DNA of 60,172 nucleotides, from the NCBI RefSeq assembly GCF_028707975.1, contig NZ_JAQVZX010000004.1, positions 1-60,172 on the forward strand, written 5' to 3'. Below are positions 43,863 to 52,002 of the stretch, piece after piece. The notes under the pieces were generated by a model. The model was given only the letters and a program-made list of their open reading frames with translations. It was not told the origin of the DNA and searched no databases. Positions within the stretch are counted from its first letter, which is position 1. Every line of letters starts with the position of its first letter. The stretch is from Syntrophomonas sp. (lineage in GTDB: Bacteria; Bacillota; Syntrophomonadia; Syntrophomonadales; Syntrophomonadaceae). The position numbers were made by a program, and so were the translations under genes.

Positions 43863-44559
43863 TATTTTTTATCAACTGCTTGACCGCATAGCTGGCCAGC
43901 AATAAACCGGCAGCAGCAGGAACAAAAGATATGCTGCCCAGCCTGGTTTCACCGGAATAAGTGGTTTTAACCGGGGTCTCCCGCGAGTAAACCACCGGAA
44001 CTCCCTGCAGGATATTTTCCCGGCGCAGCTCTCTTCGCAGTTTTCGAGCCACGGGACATATTGAACTGTCTTTAATATCGGCAATAGTAAGCAGGAGGGG
44101 ATCAAGCCGGTTGGCTGTACCCATAGAACTGATTACAGGAATCTTCCTGTACAGGCAGGTTTTAATCAGATGAATCTTATCAGGAAGGGTGTCAATAGCA
44201 TCCAGGACAAAATGAATTTCTTGACCCAGGATCTCAGTACTACTTTCTTCACAATACCTGTTTGGATACTTGCTTAGCTGGAGTAGAGGATTGATATCCC
44301 GTAACCTCGCGCCTATTACTTCGGTTTTTAACTCCCCCAGAGTGGAATTAAGGGCAGCAAGCTGCCGGTTGATATTACTGGCCTCAACCCGGTCAGGATC
44401 ACATAAAATAATCCTGCCAACTCCGGAGCGCGCAATAGCTTCAGCCGCATATGAACCAACACCGCCAAGCCCAATTACCACCATGCAGGAATCGCGAAGC
44501 ATCCTCATGGCCTCCTGGCCTATTAATAATTCTGTCCGGTGAAAAATTCTTTCACTCAT
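43837..44559 (-). CDS. tcdA: tRNA threonylcarbamoyladenosine dehydratase TcdA (CsdL/YrvM)
   Basis: This E1-like enzyme converts t6A37 of tRNA to the cyclic ct6A form using ATP. The 240-residue protein has the ThiF-fold nucleotide motif VVIGLGGVGSYAAEAIARSGVG, the DPDRVEASNINRQ segment, VLDAIDTLPDKIHLI and the terminal LGSISFVPAAAGLLLASYAVKQL. The last residues (NTNPPCPHP) come from the CATGGGGGGTTA repeat and are unlike the family. The position behind aspS and a 6S RNA matches B. subtilis yrvM. Confidence 0.93.
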   Translation of the reverse strand: MSERIFHRTELLIGQEAMRMLRDSCMVVIGLGGVGSYAAEAIARSGVGRIILCDPDRVEASNINRQLAALNSTLGELKTEVIGARLRDINPLLQLSKYPNRYCEESSTEILGQEIHFVLDAIDTLPDKIHLIKTCLYRKIPVISSMGTANRLDPLLLTIADIKDSSICPVARKLRRELRRENILQGVPVVYSRETPVKTTYSGETRLGSISFVPAAAGLLLASYAVKQLIKNTNPPCPHP

Positions 44560-44561
44560 CG

Positions 44562-44759
44562 CACAAAAACCCCACCGAGCCGTGATGCCGTAGTTTTAAC
44601 CTGCTCAGCAGGTAGGTGCCCTCCCGCTTATTTATTGTGTCCCGCTGAAGCGGGCTTACAAGCCATAGACGGAGACAGGCTCCCTTAATTTTTGTGTTGG
44701 CAAAAACTTAACAGCTATTCACGCACACAGCAGGGATTTCCTTGTTCATGTCTTTTCTC
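44562..44759 (-). ncRNA. ssrS: 6S RNA (SsrS/BsrA-like)
   Basis: The aspS-tcdA gap contains a minus-strand RNA of about 198 nt starting near 44759 by promoter spacing. The 3' half reads GAGGGCACCTACCTGCTGAG, CAGG, TTAAAACTACGGCATCACGG, then CTCGGTGGGGTTTTTG, which I recognise as the 3' half of Firmicute 6S RNA. The 5' AATCCC..GCTGTG segment can pair with CACGGC...GGGGTT near the 3' end to close a long rod. The unpaired AAGTTTTTGCC segment lies where the template bubble is expected. In B. subtilis bsrA also lies by aspS and yrvM. No covariance model was run. Confidence 0.83.
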
Positions 44760-44765
44760 AGGTAA

Positions 44766-44794
44766 ATAATATCACAGAACATCGGCTTCTTCAA
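44766..44794 (-). promoter_or_regulatory. Promoter of the 6S RNA gene
   Basis: TTGAAG (44789-44794) and TATTAT (44766-44771) on the minus strand are spaced by 17 bp. Starting about 7 bp downstream, this promoter predicts a 6S RNA of about 198 nt, the usual length. It lies in the aspS-6S gap. Confidence 0.7.
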
Positions 44795-44835
44795 GACATT
44801 GGCTCTGTTATTATTCGCCACCATTTCCATTTCTG

Positions 44836-46596
44836 CTATTTTTCTCTAATCCTAAGGGCCAATTCCCGCAGCTGCCTGGGGCTTACTTCAGAAGGAGCTT
44901 CAGTCATGGGACAAGAGGCGCTCTGCGTTTTGGGGAAGGCCATTACATCCCTTACACTGTCTCTAGCAGCCATAAGCATCAGAAGACGATCCACTCCAAA
45001 GGCAATGCCGCCGTGAGGTGGAGTACCGTATTCGAAAGCCTCTAACATGTAACCGAATTTATCCCGGGCTTCCTCCTGGCTCAAACCCAGTATAGAAAAC
45101 ATCTTCTCCTGCCATTCCCGCCGGTGTATACGGATACTTCCTCCACCTAATTCAGTCCCATTAAGAACCAGGTCGTAAGCCCGGGCCTTCACCTGTCCCG
45201 GTTCATTATCCAGCAGGTCAATATCTTCCAGGCGTGGTGAGGTAAAAGGGTGGTGCTTGGCCTGGTAGCGTTTTTCCTCCTCATCGTATTCCAGGAGGGG
45301 GAAATCGGTAACCCAGACAAAATTCAACTTGTTTTCATCAATAAGGCCCATCTTTCTACCCAACTCCAGGCGCAGGCTGCCCAGGACCCGGGCTACGATA
45401 TCAGCCCGATCCGCTCCAAAAAGAATAAGATCGCCGGCTTCAGCTCCCGTTGCCGCCAAAATTTGCTTGATTTCCTCTTCACTTAAAAACTTGGTAATGG
45501 GTGAGCGCAGTTCATTTTCCTGCACCAGTATCCAGGCCATGCCTTTGGCTCCGTTTTCCACCGCCATAGCTCCCAGACTGTCAATTTCCCGGCGGGTGAA
45601 TGAAGCGCATCCTTTAGCATTCAGCGCCCGGACCACACCTCCGGATTGCAGAGCCGAAGCAAAGACCTTAAACTGGGTATTCCGCAGCATTTCACTGAGC
45701 TCCACTATCTCCAGGCCAAAGCGTAAATCGGGTTTGTCCGAACCGTACTTTATCATAGCATCATCATAGGCCAGACGCGGAAATGGGGTTTCTATCACCT
45801 TACCCATAGTTTTAAGAAAGATTTCGGCCATCATTTCTTCTACCAGTATGATAATGTCCTCTTCATCAACGAAAGACAGCTCCATATCCAGTTGAGTGAA
45901 CTCCGGCTGACGATCAGCTCTAAGATCCTCATCCCGGAAACAACGGGCAATCTGGAAATATTTCTCCATTCCGGCCACCATAAGTATCTGTTTGAATATC
46001 TGCGGAGATTGGGGCAAAGCATAGAATTCGCCGGGGTGAACGCGGCTGGGTACCAGGTAATCCCTGGCCCCTTCAGGAGTGCTTTTCATCAAAATAGGAG
46101 TTTCTATTTCGATAAATCCCCGGGCATCCAGGAAGTCGCGCATGCATTTGACCACCCGGTGTCTTAACAGCAGGTTGTCCCGCATCTCAGGCCGCCGTAA
46201 ATCAAGATAGCGATATTTTAGGCGCAGGTTTTCATCAACATCTATATCATTCTCAATATAAAAAGGAGGAGTCTTGGCCGGGCTTAAAACTTCCATCTCA
46301 TCTACATAAACTTCGACCTTGCCGGTTTTTAGCTGGGGATTTTCCGTGGCCTCAGGCCGAAGAGAAAGCTTACCCTGCACGGCTATCACATACTCGCTTC
46401 TGACCTGTTCCGCGAGATGAAAAGCCTTCTGCTGAACTTCCGGACTGAATACCAGCTGAATAATGCCGGATCTATCCCGCAAATCAACGAAAATCAAACC
46501 GCCATGATCCCTTCTGGTGTCTACCCAGCCATTAAGCACTACTTCCCGTCCTACCAAGTGAGTATCCAGCTCGGTGGCATTATGAGTTCTTTTCAT
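44836..46596 (-). CDS. aspS: Aspartyl-tRNA synthetase AspS
   Basis: This class II synthetase has an N-terminal OB-fold anticodon-binding domain (VVLNGWVDTRRDHGGLIFVDLRDRSGIIQLVF), the catalytic domain with FIEIETPILMKSTPEGARDYLVPSR and ARCFRDEDLRADRQPEFTQLD, a bacterial GAD insertion (about 290-410) and motif 3 (GGIAFGVDRLLMLM). The frame opens at 46632 inside hisS, but ATG 46596 with GGAGGAG eight bases upstream gives MKRTHNATELD and 586 residues. Whether it charges tRNA-Asn as well cannot be told. Confidence 0.97.
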   Translation of the reverse strand: MKRTHNATELDTHLVGREVVLNGWVDTRRDHGGLIFVDLRDRSGIIQLVFSPEVQQKAFHLAEQVRSEYVIAVQGKLSLRPEATENPQLKTGKVEVYVDEMEVLSPAKTPPFYIENDIDVDENLRLKYRYLDLRRPEMRDNLLLRHRVVKCMRDFLDARGFIEIETPILMKSTPEGARDYLVPSRVHPGEFYALPQSPQIFKQILMVAGMEKYFQIARCFRDEDLRADRQPEFTQLDMELSFVDEEDIIILVEEMMAEIFLKTMGKVIETPFPRLAYDDAMIKYGSDKPDLRFGLEIVELSEMLRNTQFKVFASALQSGGVVRALNAKGCASFTRREIDSLGAMAVENGAKGMAWILVQENELRSPITKFLSEEEIKQILAATGAEAGDLILFGADRADIVARVLGSLRLELGRKMGLIDENKLNFVWVTDFPLLEYDEEEKRYQAKHHPFTSPRLEDIDLLDNEPGQVKARAYDLVLNGTELGGGSIRIHRREWQEKMFSILGLSQEEARDKFGYMLEAFEYGTPPHGGIAFGVDRLLMLMAARDSVRDVMAFPKTQSASCPMTEAPSEVSPRQLRELALRIREK

Positions 46597-46610
46597 CAAT
46601 GTTTCTCCTC

Positions 46611-47879
46611 CTACTTCGCTTCTATAACACATCTAATGCTGCTAATCAATTCTTCCTGACCCAGCTGAAACTGTTCTTTATTTTGCATATCCCGCAGGGT
46701 CCAGAAGCCCTTTTCCACTTCCTCTTCACCCACCAGAACCACGAACCTGGCAGCAGTTTTGCCAGCATACTTCATTTGAGCCTTGCCACTTCGGCCCCCA
46801 TAGTCCTTATCCGCCCTGATACCTTTACGGCGGAGTTCATTAAGCAGTTGCAATCCCTGCATCTCATAGGAATCATTCATCACTACCACAAAAGCATCCA
46901 GTGAGGGTTGGGAAAACTCGCGTTTACCCAGCCTATCAAGGGCCAGCAACAAGCGTTCCATCCCCAGGGCAAAACCGATTCCCGGAATGTCTGGTCCGCC
47001 CAGCGCTTTTACCAGACCATCATATCTCCCCCCACCACCGACCGCGCTCTGCGCCCCGATGCCGGGAAGGTGAATCTCAAAAGCAGTATTGCTGTAGTAG
47101 TCTAGTCCGCGAACCAGATTGTTGTCATGAATATAGCTTATCCCGTTATCCTCCAGGGCAACTTTGACCCGGCTGTAATGCTCCTGGCAATAAGGGCAAA
47201 GACTATCATAAATGGTGGGATATCCGACTATAGCCTGGTGACAAGCCTCGATTTTGCAGTCCAGAACCCGCAAAGGATTCTGGAAGTATCTTTGCCGGCA
47301 GTCCTGGCACAGCCGCTCTTTAAGCGGGGCAATGTAGTGCAGCAGCTTTTGCCGGTAGGCATCCCTACATACTGAACAACCAACCGAGTTTAAGTGTAAT
47401 TCATAATCTGATAAACCCAGACGAGAAAATATTTCTACCAACAAGATGATGACTTCGGCATCAAGATAGGGATTATTGCTGCCAAAAGCCTCTACCCCGA
47501 ATTGGTGGAATTGCCGGTATCTTCCGGTCTGCGGGCGGTCATAACGAAACATGGGTCCCTGGTAGTACCACTTGACCGGCATTACTCCACTGAAAACTCC
47601 ATGCTCAATTAGGACCCGGGCGCAGGGGGCGGTACCCTCGGGTCGCAGGGTCAGGCTGCGCTGGGAACGGTCATTAAAAGTGTACATTTCCTTGCTGACA
47701 ATGTCAGTTCCCTGGCCTACACCCCGCTGAAACAACTCGGTATGCTCGAATAGCGGAGTTCTAATTTCTCTGAAGCCAAAAGATTCAGCGCTATCCTTCA
47801 TAATTTTTTCTATATACTGCCACTTAACAGAATCATTGGGTAAGATATCATAGGTTCCCCTGGGGGCTTTGACTTGCAT
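46611..47879 (-). CDS. hisS: Histidyl-tRNA synthetase HisS
   Basis: This class II synthetase of 422 residues has PRGTYDILPNDSVKWQYIE, TLRPEGTAPCARVLIEHG, a motif 2 region (YYQGPMFRYDRPQTGRYRQFHQFGVEAFG), the histidine A-type motif NLVRGLDYYSNTAFEI and the C-terminal anticodon domain (VVVMNDSYEMQGLQLLNELRRKGI). It starts at ATG 47879 after GGAGGGG. It is followed 14 bp later by aspS, the usual pair. Confidence 0.97.
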   Translation of the reverse strand: MQVKAPRGTYDILPNDSVKWQYIEKIMKDSAESFGFREIRTPLFEHTELFQRGVGQGTDIVSKEMYTFNDRSQRSLTLRPEGTAPCARVLIEHGVFSGVMPVKWYYQGPMFRYDRPQTGRYRQFHQFGVEAFGSNNPYLDAEVIILLVEIFSRLGLSDYELHLNSVGCSVCRDAYRQKLLHYIAPLKERLCQDCRQRYFQNPLRVLDCKIEACHQAIVGYPTIYDSLCPYCQEHYSRVKVALEDNGISYIHDNNLVRGLDYYSNTAFEIHLPGIGAQSAVGGGGRYDGLVKALGGPDIPGIGFALGMERLLLALDRLGKREFSQPSLDAFVVVMNDSYEMQGLQLLNELRRKGIRADKDYGGRSGKAQMKYAGKTAARFVVLVGEEEVEKGFWTLRDMQNKEQFQLGQEELISSIRCVIEAK

Positions 47880-47938
47880 ATATACCCCTCCGGTCAGTAA
47901 TTTGCCAGGTTCCGCTGCAAGTTTTTTACTACCAGCAG

Positions 47939-47979
47939 ATCGCTGTAGCTTAGTTCAATGTTTCTCCAAGCTCAGCGAT
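47939..47979. other. Inverted repeat in the hisS leader
   Basis: ATCGCTGTAGCTT (47939-47951) pairs with AAGCTCAGCGAT (47968-47979) with one bulged base, 60-100 bp upstream of the hisS start. It has no U-tract on the minus strand. It may be a cis-regulatory hairpin or the end of the decayed hemZ transcript; the function is not known. Confidence 0.4.
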
Positions 47980-48028
47980 TATCCTTGACTCCAGGGTTCT
48001 TTGCAGCGAAACCATTCCTTGGATAATT

Positions 48029-48728
48029 CTAATTTAAGGCCTGAAGCTTGTCAACTTTGCCCGTTATGAGCCTTTCCACCGCTTCGATACTACTTTCCAC
48101 CTCGCCTACCCGCTGTTCGCGATACTCTGCTTGCCTCCCAGCAGCGCCATAGGCGATCCCCTTTTCCAGGCCAGACTATGGAGCGTAATGTTCTCCGGTT
48201 CCAATTTTAATTTCTTCTGCTGTATGCATAATTTCCCGGATGACTTCTCCGGGAAGTCCTACGATAAGATCCATATTTATTTTTTTAATTCCTGCTTTTC
48301 TTGCCCATTCTACCGATTGCACCACTCCTTCCGCATCATGCTTCCTCCCTATCCTTCTGAGGGTAGCATCATTCATGGTTTGAGGATTAATGCAAACCCG
48401 GTTCACTCCGGCCTCCTGCATCAGCTGGAGTTTTTCCAGAGAAAGAGTATCGGGTCTGCCTGCCTCTACAGTAATCTCTTCGCAGGCAGTAGATATAAAT
48501 TGTTGCTGCACAATAGCTAATAAACTCTCCAAATCTTGAGAAGAGAGCACTGTAGGGGTACCTCCACCAATATTAAATACATCGAACTGAAATTCCCCTA
48601 TCATGCCAAATAATCCCCAATGACATCCATTTCTCTAAACAAAGTGTTCAGGAAAGGAGATATGTCTCCCTGGTAGCTCTTAAGTTCAGCAGTGGTAAAG
48701 GAACTTCTTTCTTCAAACAGCTTAAGCT
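48029..48728 (-). pseudogene. hemZ: Decayed hemZ (oxygen-independent coproporphyrinogen dehydrogenase-like radical SAM gene)
   Basis: An intact stretch (48604-48176) encodes FNIGGGTPTVLS, ITVEAGRPDTLSLEKLQLMQEAGVNRVCINPQTMND and LPGEVIREIMHTAEEI, which is HemZ-like. Just upstream in another frame, SYQGDISPFLNTLFREMDVIGDYLA continues the family pattern but ends in TGA TAG. Downstream a frameshift at 48175 leads to NITLHSLAWKRGS, then a C-terminal-like EVESSIEAVERLITGKVDKLQ in the first frame. The N-terminal part with the radical SAM cysteines is missing, cut off at a MITE-like end at 48729. hemZ before hisS is a known clostridial order. Confidence 0.82.
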
Positions 48729-48801
48729 TGACTCTACTCCAAAAACTCCTCTTCTTGCATAAGGGTTGTATAAATATACAAGCGAGCGTTAGCGAAGCAT
48801 G
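48729..48801 (+). repeat. MITE-end fragment at the broken 5' end of hemZ
   Basis: TGACTCTACTCCAAAAACTC, then TTGCATAAGGGTTGTATAAA and TATACAAGCGAGCGTTAGCG match the left end of copies A and B (14691 and 20835). The fragment lies exactly where the hemZ homology stops, and ends about 10 bp before the pheA stop codon. Confidence 0.75.
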
Positions 48802-48810
48802 GCTCCCAGC

Positions 48811-49644
48811 TTAGTCCTGCAAAGTTTTTTCCGGACGACAGGAGGAGTACGAACCCAGATATTTTACCGAAGTGCATTGTTTGTGCAATTCCTTCAGCAG
48901 TTCCTCAATCCTGGCTTTGCTAGACCGGTTCTCAACCTCGATGTAAAAAGAATAGCTGCCCTTTAGCAGTTTTCCCGGACGCGATTCTATTTTAATCAAG
49001 TTCAGGTTGCGGCGGGCAAATATCTCCAGTGTATGATAAAGGGCTCCCGGTCGATCAGGCAGAGTAAAAACTATGCTGCTTTTCTCCCCCTCTTGTCCTG
49101 GTGCTTCACCAGATTGAACATGAACAAATCTGGTGAAATTGTCCCCGTCCTGGATATTGTGCTGAATCACTTCCAGGCCATAGAGGCTGCAGGCCAGGCT
49201 GTTGCCAATACATGCCGCTCTCCTTTCCTCACTCCTAACAATTTTCGCCGCCCGTGTGGTACTATCGGTTATTTCCTGCCTTATTTCCGGCAAATAGCTC
49301 TTAATGAAATTTTGGCATTGCATCAATGCCGTGGGCTGCGAAACCAGGAGTTCAATATCAGCAAGGTCCAGTTTTTTTCCTGCCATCAGCTGCTGTCTTA
49401 CCGGAATACTAATTTCACCCATTATATATACATTGCTCGATTCCAGCGCCTCCATACACAGGTTTATGGAGCCTGCCAGGGAATTTTCTATCGGTATTAA
49501 AGCCCCTTCAACCTGTTTCGTAATTAGTAAAGTAAATATTTCAGGAATGCTCCGCGCCAGGACATAATCCTCCTGCTCGCTCCAGTACAAATGAGCAGCT
49601 TCTTCACTGAATGTTCCTGCCGGGCCTAAAATAGCATAGGCCAT
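48811..49644 (-). CDS. pheA: Prephenate dehydratase PheA
   Basis: PheA converts prephenate to phenylpyruvate in phenylalanine synthesis. The 277-residue protein has a PDT catalytic domain (AILGPAGTFSEEAAHLYW; GALIPIENSLAGSINLCMEAL; ITDSTTRAAKIV) and a C-terminal ACT regulatory domain (SSIVFTLPDRPGALYHTLEIFARRNLNLIKIESRP) that in the family binds phenylalanine. It has no chorismate mutase domain. Its ATG overlaps the aroF stop as TAATG (49644), and the pair shares a T-box leader. Confidence 0.96.
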   Translation of the reverse strand: MAYAILGPAGTFSEEAAHLYWSEQEDYVLARSIPEIFTLLITKQVEGALIPIENSLAGSINLCMEALESSNVYIMGEISIPVRQQLMAGKKLDLADIELLVSQPTALMQCQNFIKSYLPEIRQEITDSTTRAAKIVRSEERRAACIGNSLACSLYGLEVIQHNIQDGDNFTRFVHVQSGEAPGQEGEKSSIVFTLPDRPGALYHTLEIFARRNLNLIKIESRPGKLLKGSYSFYIEVENRSSKARIEELLKELHKQCTSVKYLGSYSSCRPEKTLQD

Positions 49645-50486
49645 TACCTTAACCTCCTTCCTATAGCTCGGGCCACTGGTTCAATCTCGCGCATCATAGT
49701 ACTGAAGCCCCGGGGGGTCAATGATTGTTCCCCATCGGAAAGGGCTTTTTCCGGCTGTGGATGTACCTCCACCATCAAACCGTCCGCACCTGCTGCAATG
49801 GCTGCCCTGGCCATGGGGCTTACCAGGCTCCTTACCCCGGTAGCATGGCTGGGATCTACCATAACCGGCAAGTGCGACAGCTGCTTGACCAGAGCCACTG
49901 CGGAAAGATCGAGGGTATTGCGTGTCCAGGGCTCGACAGTACGAATACCCCGTTCACATAGTATCACCTGGGAATTTCCTCCGGCCAGAATGTATTCTGC
50001 CGCCAACAACCATTCCTCAATACTGGCGGACATGCCCCGCTTTAAAACCACCGGCTTCTTGAGCTGCCCCAATTTACGCAACAAAGCGAAGTTCTGCATA
50101 TTGCGCGCCCCTACTTGCAAGATATCCGCATAATCGGCCAATAGCCCGATATCCTCGCTATCCATTATCTCGCTTATCACCGGCATGTTCATATACTCAC
50201 CCACTCGGGCGAGTAGTTTTAAGCCCTTCTCCCCCAACCCTTGGAAGCTATAGGGAGAAGTCCTGGGTTTGAAAGCTCCCCCCCTCAGCATAGCTGCTCC
50301 CGCTGCCCGCACCTTGAAGGCCGTTTCTTTTAAAACTTCTTCACTTTCCACCGCACAAGGTCCGGCTACGACCATCAACTGTTCTCCGCCAATCTTACAG
50401 CCCTTCACTTCAATCTGAGTTGATTCACTCTGATAAATGCGGGATACCAGTAATTCACCATCTTTTTGGGCTAGCAAATTTTTCAT
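49644..50486 (-). CDS. aroF: 3-deoxy-7-phosphoheptulonate synthase (DAHP synthase, type I-beta)
   Basis: This is the first enzyme of the shikimate pathway, joining phosphoenolpyruvate and erythrose 4-phosphate. The 280-residue protein shows [65 protein letters not shown] and the metal/substrate motif VDPSHATG, all typical of the KDO8P-synthase-like beta subtype. ATG 50486 is eight bases from AAAGGAG; a TTG at 50495 is too close to it. It is first in the T-box-controlled aroF-pheA operon. Confidence 0.96.
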   Translation of the reverse strand: MKNLLAQKDGELLVSRIYQSESTQIEVKGCKIGGEQLMVVAGPCAVESEEVLKETAFKVRAAGAAMLRGGAFKPRTSPYSFQGLGEKGLKLLARVGEYMNMPVISEIMDSEDIGLLADYADILQVGARNMQNFALLRKLGQLKKPVVLKRGMSASIEEWLLAAEYILAGGNSQVILCERGIRTVEPWTRNTLDLSAVALVKQLSHLPVMVDPSHATGVRSLVSPMARAAIAAGADGLMVEVHPQPEKALSDGEQSLTPRGFSTMMREIEPVARAIGRRLR

Positions 50487-50619
50487 CTCCAACACTCCTT
50501 TACCTATTATTAACCAGCACCCATACCGGCAACATTAATAGCGACCGTAGGGAGCCTCAGACGCTCCCGCAAAGTGCAGAATACAAGCACGGATGCCCCC
50601 CCTCACACCTCACCTAAAC

Positions 50620-50715
50620 AAAAAAACTCTCATCCCCAAAGGGACGAGAGGTCTGCTTGACTTCCCGCGGTACCACCCAGTTTGGCTAAAGCCCACTCCA
50701 TAAAGGATACGGGAC
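50620..50715 (-). promoter_or_regulatory. Truncated second T-box: antiterminator and terminator only
   Basis: The conserved T-box sequence GGGTGGTACCGCGGG (50664-50678, minus strand) is followed by the terminator CTCTCGTCCC-TTT-GGGGATGAGAG with a run of T (50620-50650). It lacks a stem I. The sequence just upstream of the T-box (CGTATCCTTTATGGAGTGGG) resembles the equivalent part of the upstream leader (TGTATCTTTTAAGCGGACC), so this is the 3' half of a duplicated T-box. It controls aroF directly or is a relic. Confidence 0.82.
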
Positions 50716-50821
50716 TACTGTAAGTGAAATTTTAAGCGATTTAAGATTCTGGTTGGAAGATGATGAAAGCTTAAAGAGCACTATCGCTGCAACATTAAAG
50801 CAAGCAACTGAGCGGAAATAA
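50702..50821 (+). pseudogene. Gene fragment lodged between two T-box halves
   Basis: The plus strand reads VSEILSDLRFWLEDDESLKS, TIAATLKQATERK and then TAA (50720-50821), with the frame open back to about 50702. It looks like a coding C-terminus rather than leader RNA. There is no start or Shine-Dalgarno sequence. I do not recognise the family. It occupies the place where stem I of the second T-box should be. Confidence 0.45.
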
Positions 50822-51090
50822 AAAAGCTTCACATCCTACTGGGACGAGAAGCTTCTGCTGCCCGCGGTACCACCCAAATTACCATTACAGGTCCGCTTAA
50901 AAGATACAGGTTAATCCGATATCCCCTCCCTTTTAACGGTGGAAGCTCCGCCACGACCTACTTGCCAAGCGTTTCAGCCGGGTGCTCCAAAGTGAACTTC
51001 ACTCCGCTTCCTTATAGAGATGCTTACAGCCGGTGGCATCTCCTCTCTGCATAACTCCGCGAAGCTACTTTACTTCTTCATCGCATTTTG
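50822..51090 (-). promoter_or_regulatory. T-box leader of the aroF-pheA operon (complete copy)
   Basis: On the minus strand a long stem I (from about 51085) carries AGAGAGGAGATGCC...GCATCTC at its upper part and the GAAGTTCACTTTGG specifier region. The antiterminator T-box GGGTGGTACCGCGGG follows at 50861-50875, then the terminator AAGCTTC...GAAGCTT with TTTTTT (50822-50854). TTC at 50994-50996 is a candidate specifier codon, which would mean control by tRNA-Phe, sensible for aroF-pheA. The specifier alignment was done by eye, so treat it as inference. Confidence 0.88.
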
Positions 51091-51106
51091 AAATATATAT
51101 TTTGAT

Positions 51107-51134
51107 ATTATCACAAGAATTAAGTATTTGTAAA
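51107..51134 (-). promoter_or_regulatory. Promoter of the aroF-pheA leader
   Basis: TTTACA (51129-51134) and TGTGATAAT (extended -10, GATAAT at 51107-51112) on the minus strand, 16 bp apart, lie about 20 bp before the start of the T-box stem I. Confidence 0.7.
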
Positions 51135-51151
51135 GGCATTTGCAAATACTT
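51122..51151. promoter_or_regulatory. Palindrome overlapping the aroF promoter -35
   Basis: AAGTATTTG (51122-51130) and CAAATACTT (51143-51151) form a perfect 9-bp inverted repeat spaced by 12 bp. It overlaps the -35 box of the aroF-pheA promoter. It could be an operator for an unidentified repressor, in addition to the T-box; this is inference. Confidence 0.5.
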
Positions 51152-51224
51152 CACAAAAAAAGTGAGGTGTGAGGGGTTGAGTGCCGGACATGAGGGGTTG
51201 CCCTGCATTTTCACCGGTGCTTGT

Positions 51225-51263
51225 GTCAAATAAGTCCGGGGCCTATCCCCGGACTTATTTGAC
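51225..51263. terminator. Long perfect hairpin terminator after the MBL-fold gene
   Basis: A 17-bp perfect stem, GTCAAATAAGTCCGGGG (51225-51241) with its complement (51247-51263) and a 5-base loop, lies 12 bp after the hydrolase stop. The A/T-rich base of the stem gives weak U-tracts both ways. Confidence 0.8.
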
Positions 51264-51275
51264 TTATTTGATTGC

Positions 51276-51899
51276 TCAAGTCAAAAACGGGTTGTGCATC
51301 CTCTCAAAGCCAATAGTCGTTGCCGGTCCATGTCCGGGATAACAAACAGTTTCATCATCATAACGAAAGAGCTTTTCTTTAATATTTTGAATCAATTGCT
51401 TGTAAGAGCCGCCCGGGAAATCTGTACGCCCAATCGAACCCTGGAACAAAGTATCTCCTACAAAAATAATATTTCCCGTTTTAAGACAAACCCCTCCCGG
51501 GCTATGTCCAGGAGTGTGAATCACTTCTAACTCCACAGTATTACCTATCTTTATAATATCGCCTTCCTTGATCAATTGATCGGCGGGAGGACTTATAACC
51601 TTACTTCCCATCATAAACGAAAAATTGGAAACGGGATTAACCAGCATTTTAGCATCACTTTCATGAATGAGGATTTTGGCCCCGGTAGCATCCTTTATGG
51701 CCTGGTTGGCTCCGATGTGATCGATATGGCCATGAGTATTGATTATATACAGCGTTTTGAGTCCTTCTTCCTCCAACAGATTCAGTATGGCCCGGGCATT
51801 CCCCCCTGGGTCTATGACCGCCACCTCTTTGGTTTCTTCACACCCGACAATATAGCAGTTGACCATCATACTGCTTAGTTCCAAACCCCTTAATATCAT
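51276..51899 (-). CDS. Metallo-beta-lactamase-fold hydrolase (glyoxalase II-like)
   Basis: This 207-residue MBL-fold hydrolase has the zinc motif THGHIDHIG, a second metal histidine in TPGHSPGGVCL, the metal Asp in FVGDTLFQGSIGRTDFPGG and CYPGHGPATTIGFE. It resembles the YqgX/glyoxalase II-like group that acts on thioesters; the substrate is unknown. It starts at ATG 51899. It is in the relA-dtd neighbourhood, where such genes are common in clostridia. Confidence 0.92.
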   Translation of the reverse strand: MILRGLELSSMMVNCYIVGCEETKEVAVIDPGGNARAILNLLEEEGLKTLYIINTHGHIDHIGANQAIKDATGAKILIHESDAKMLVNPVSNFSFMMGSKVISPPADQLIKEGDIIKIGNTVELEVIHTPGHSPGGVCLKTGNIIFVGDTLFQGSIGRTDFPGGSYKQLIQNIKEKLFRYDDETVCYPGHGPATTIGFERMHNPFLT

Positions 51900-52002
51900 A
51901 TCAATACTCCTTTCGAAAATGTTTAAATGGCCTATGATAAGCCTTTAACAAAGCAGAAGGCCCTGCTCCCGTCCAAGGTTTATCATAAGCCTCTTACTTG
52001 GT

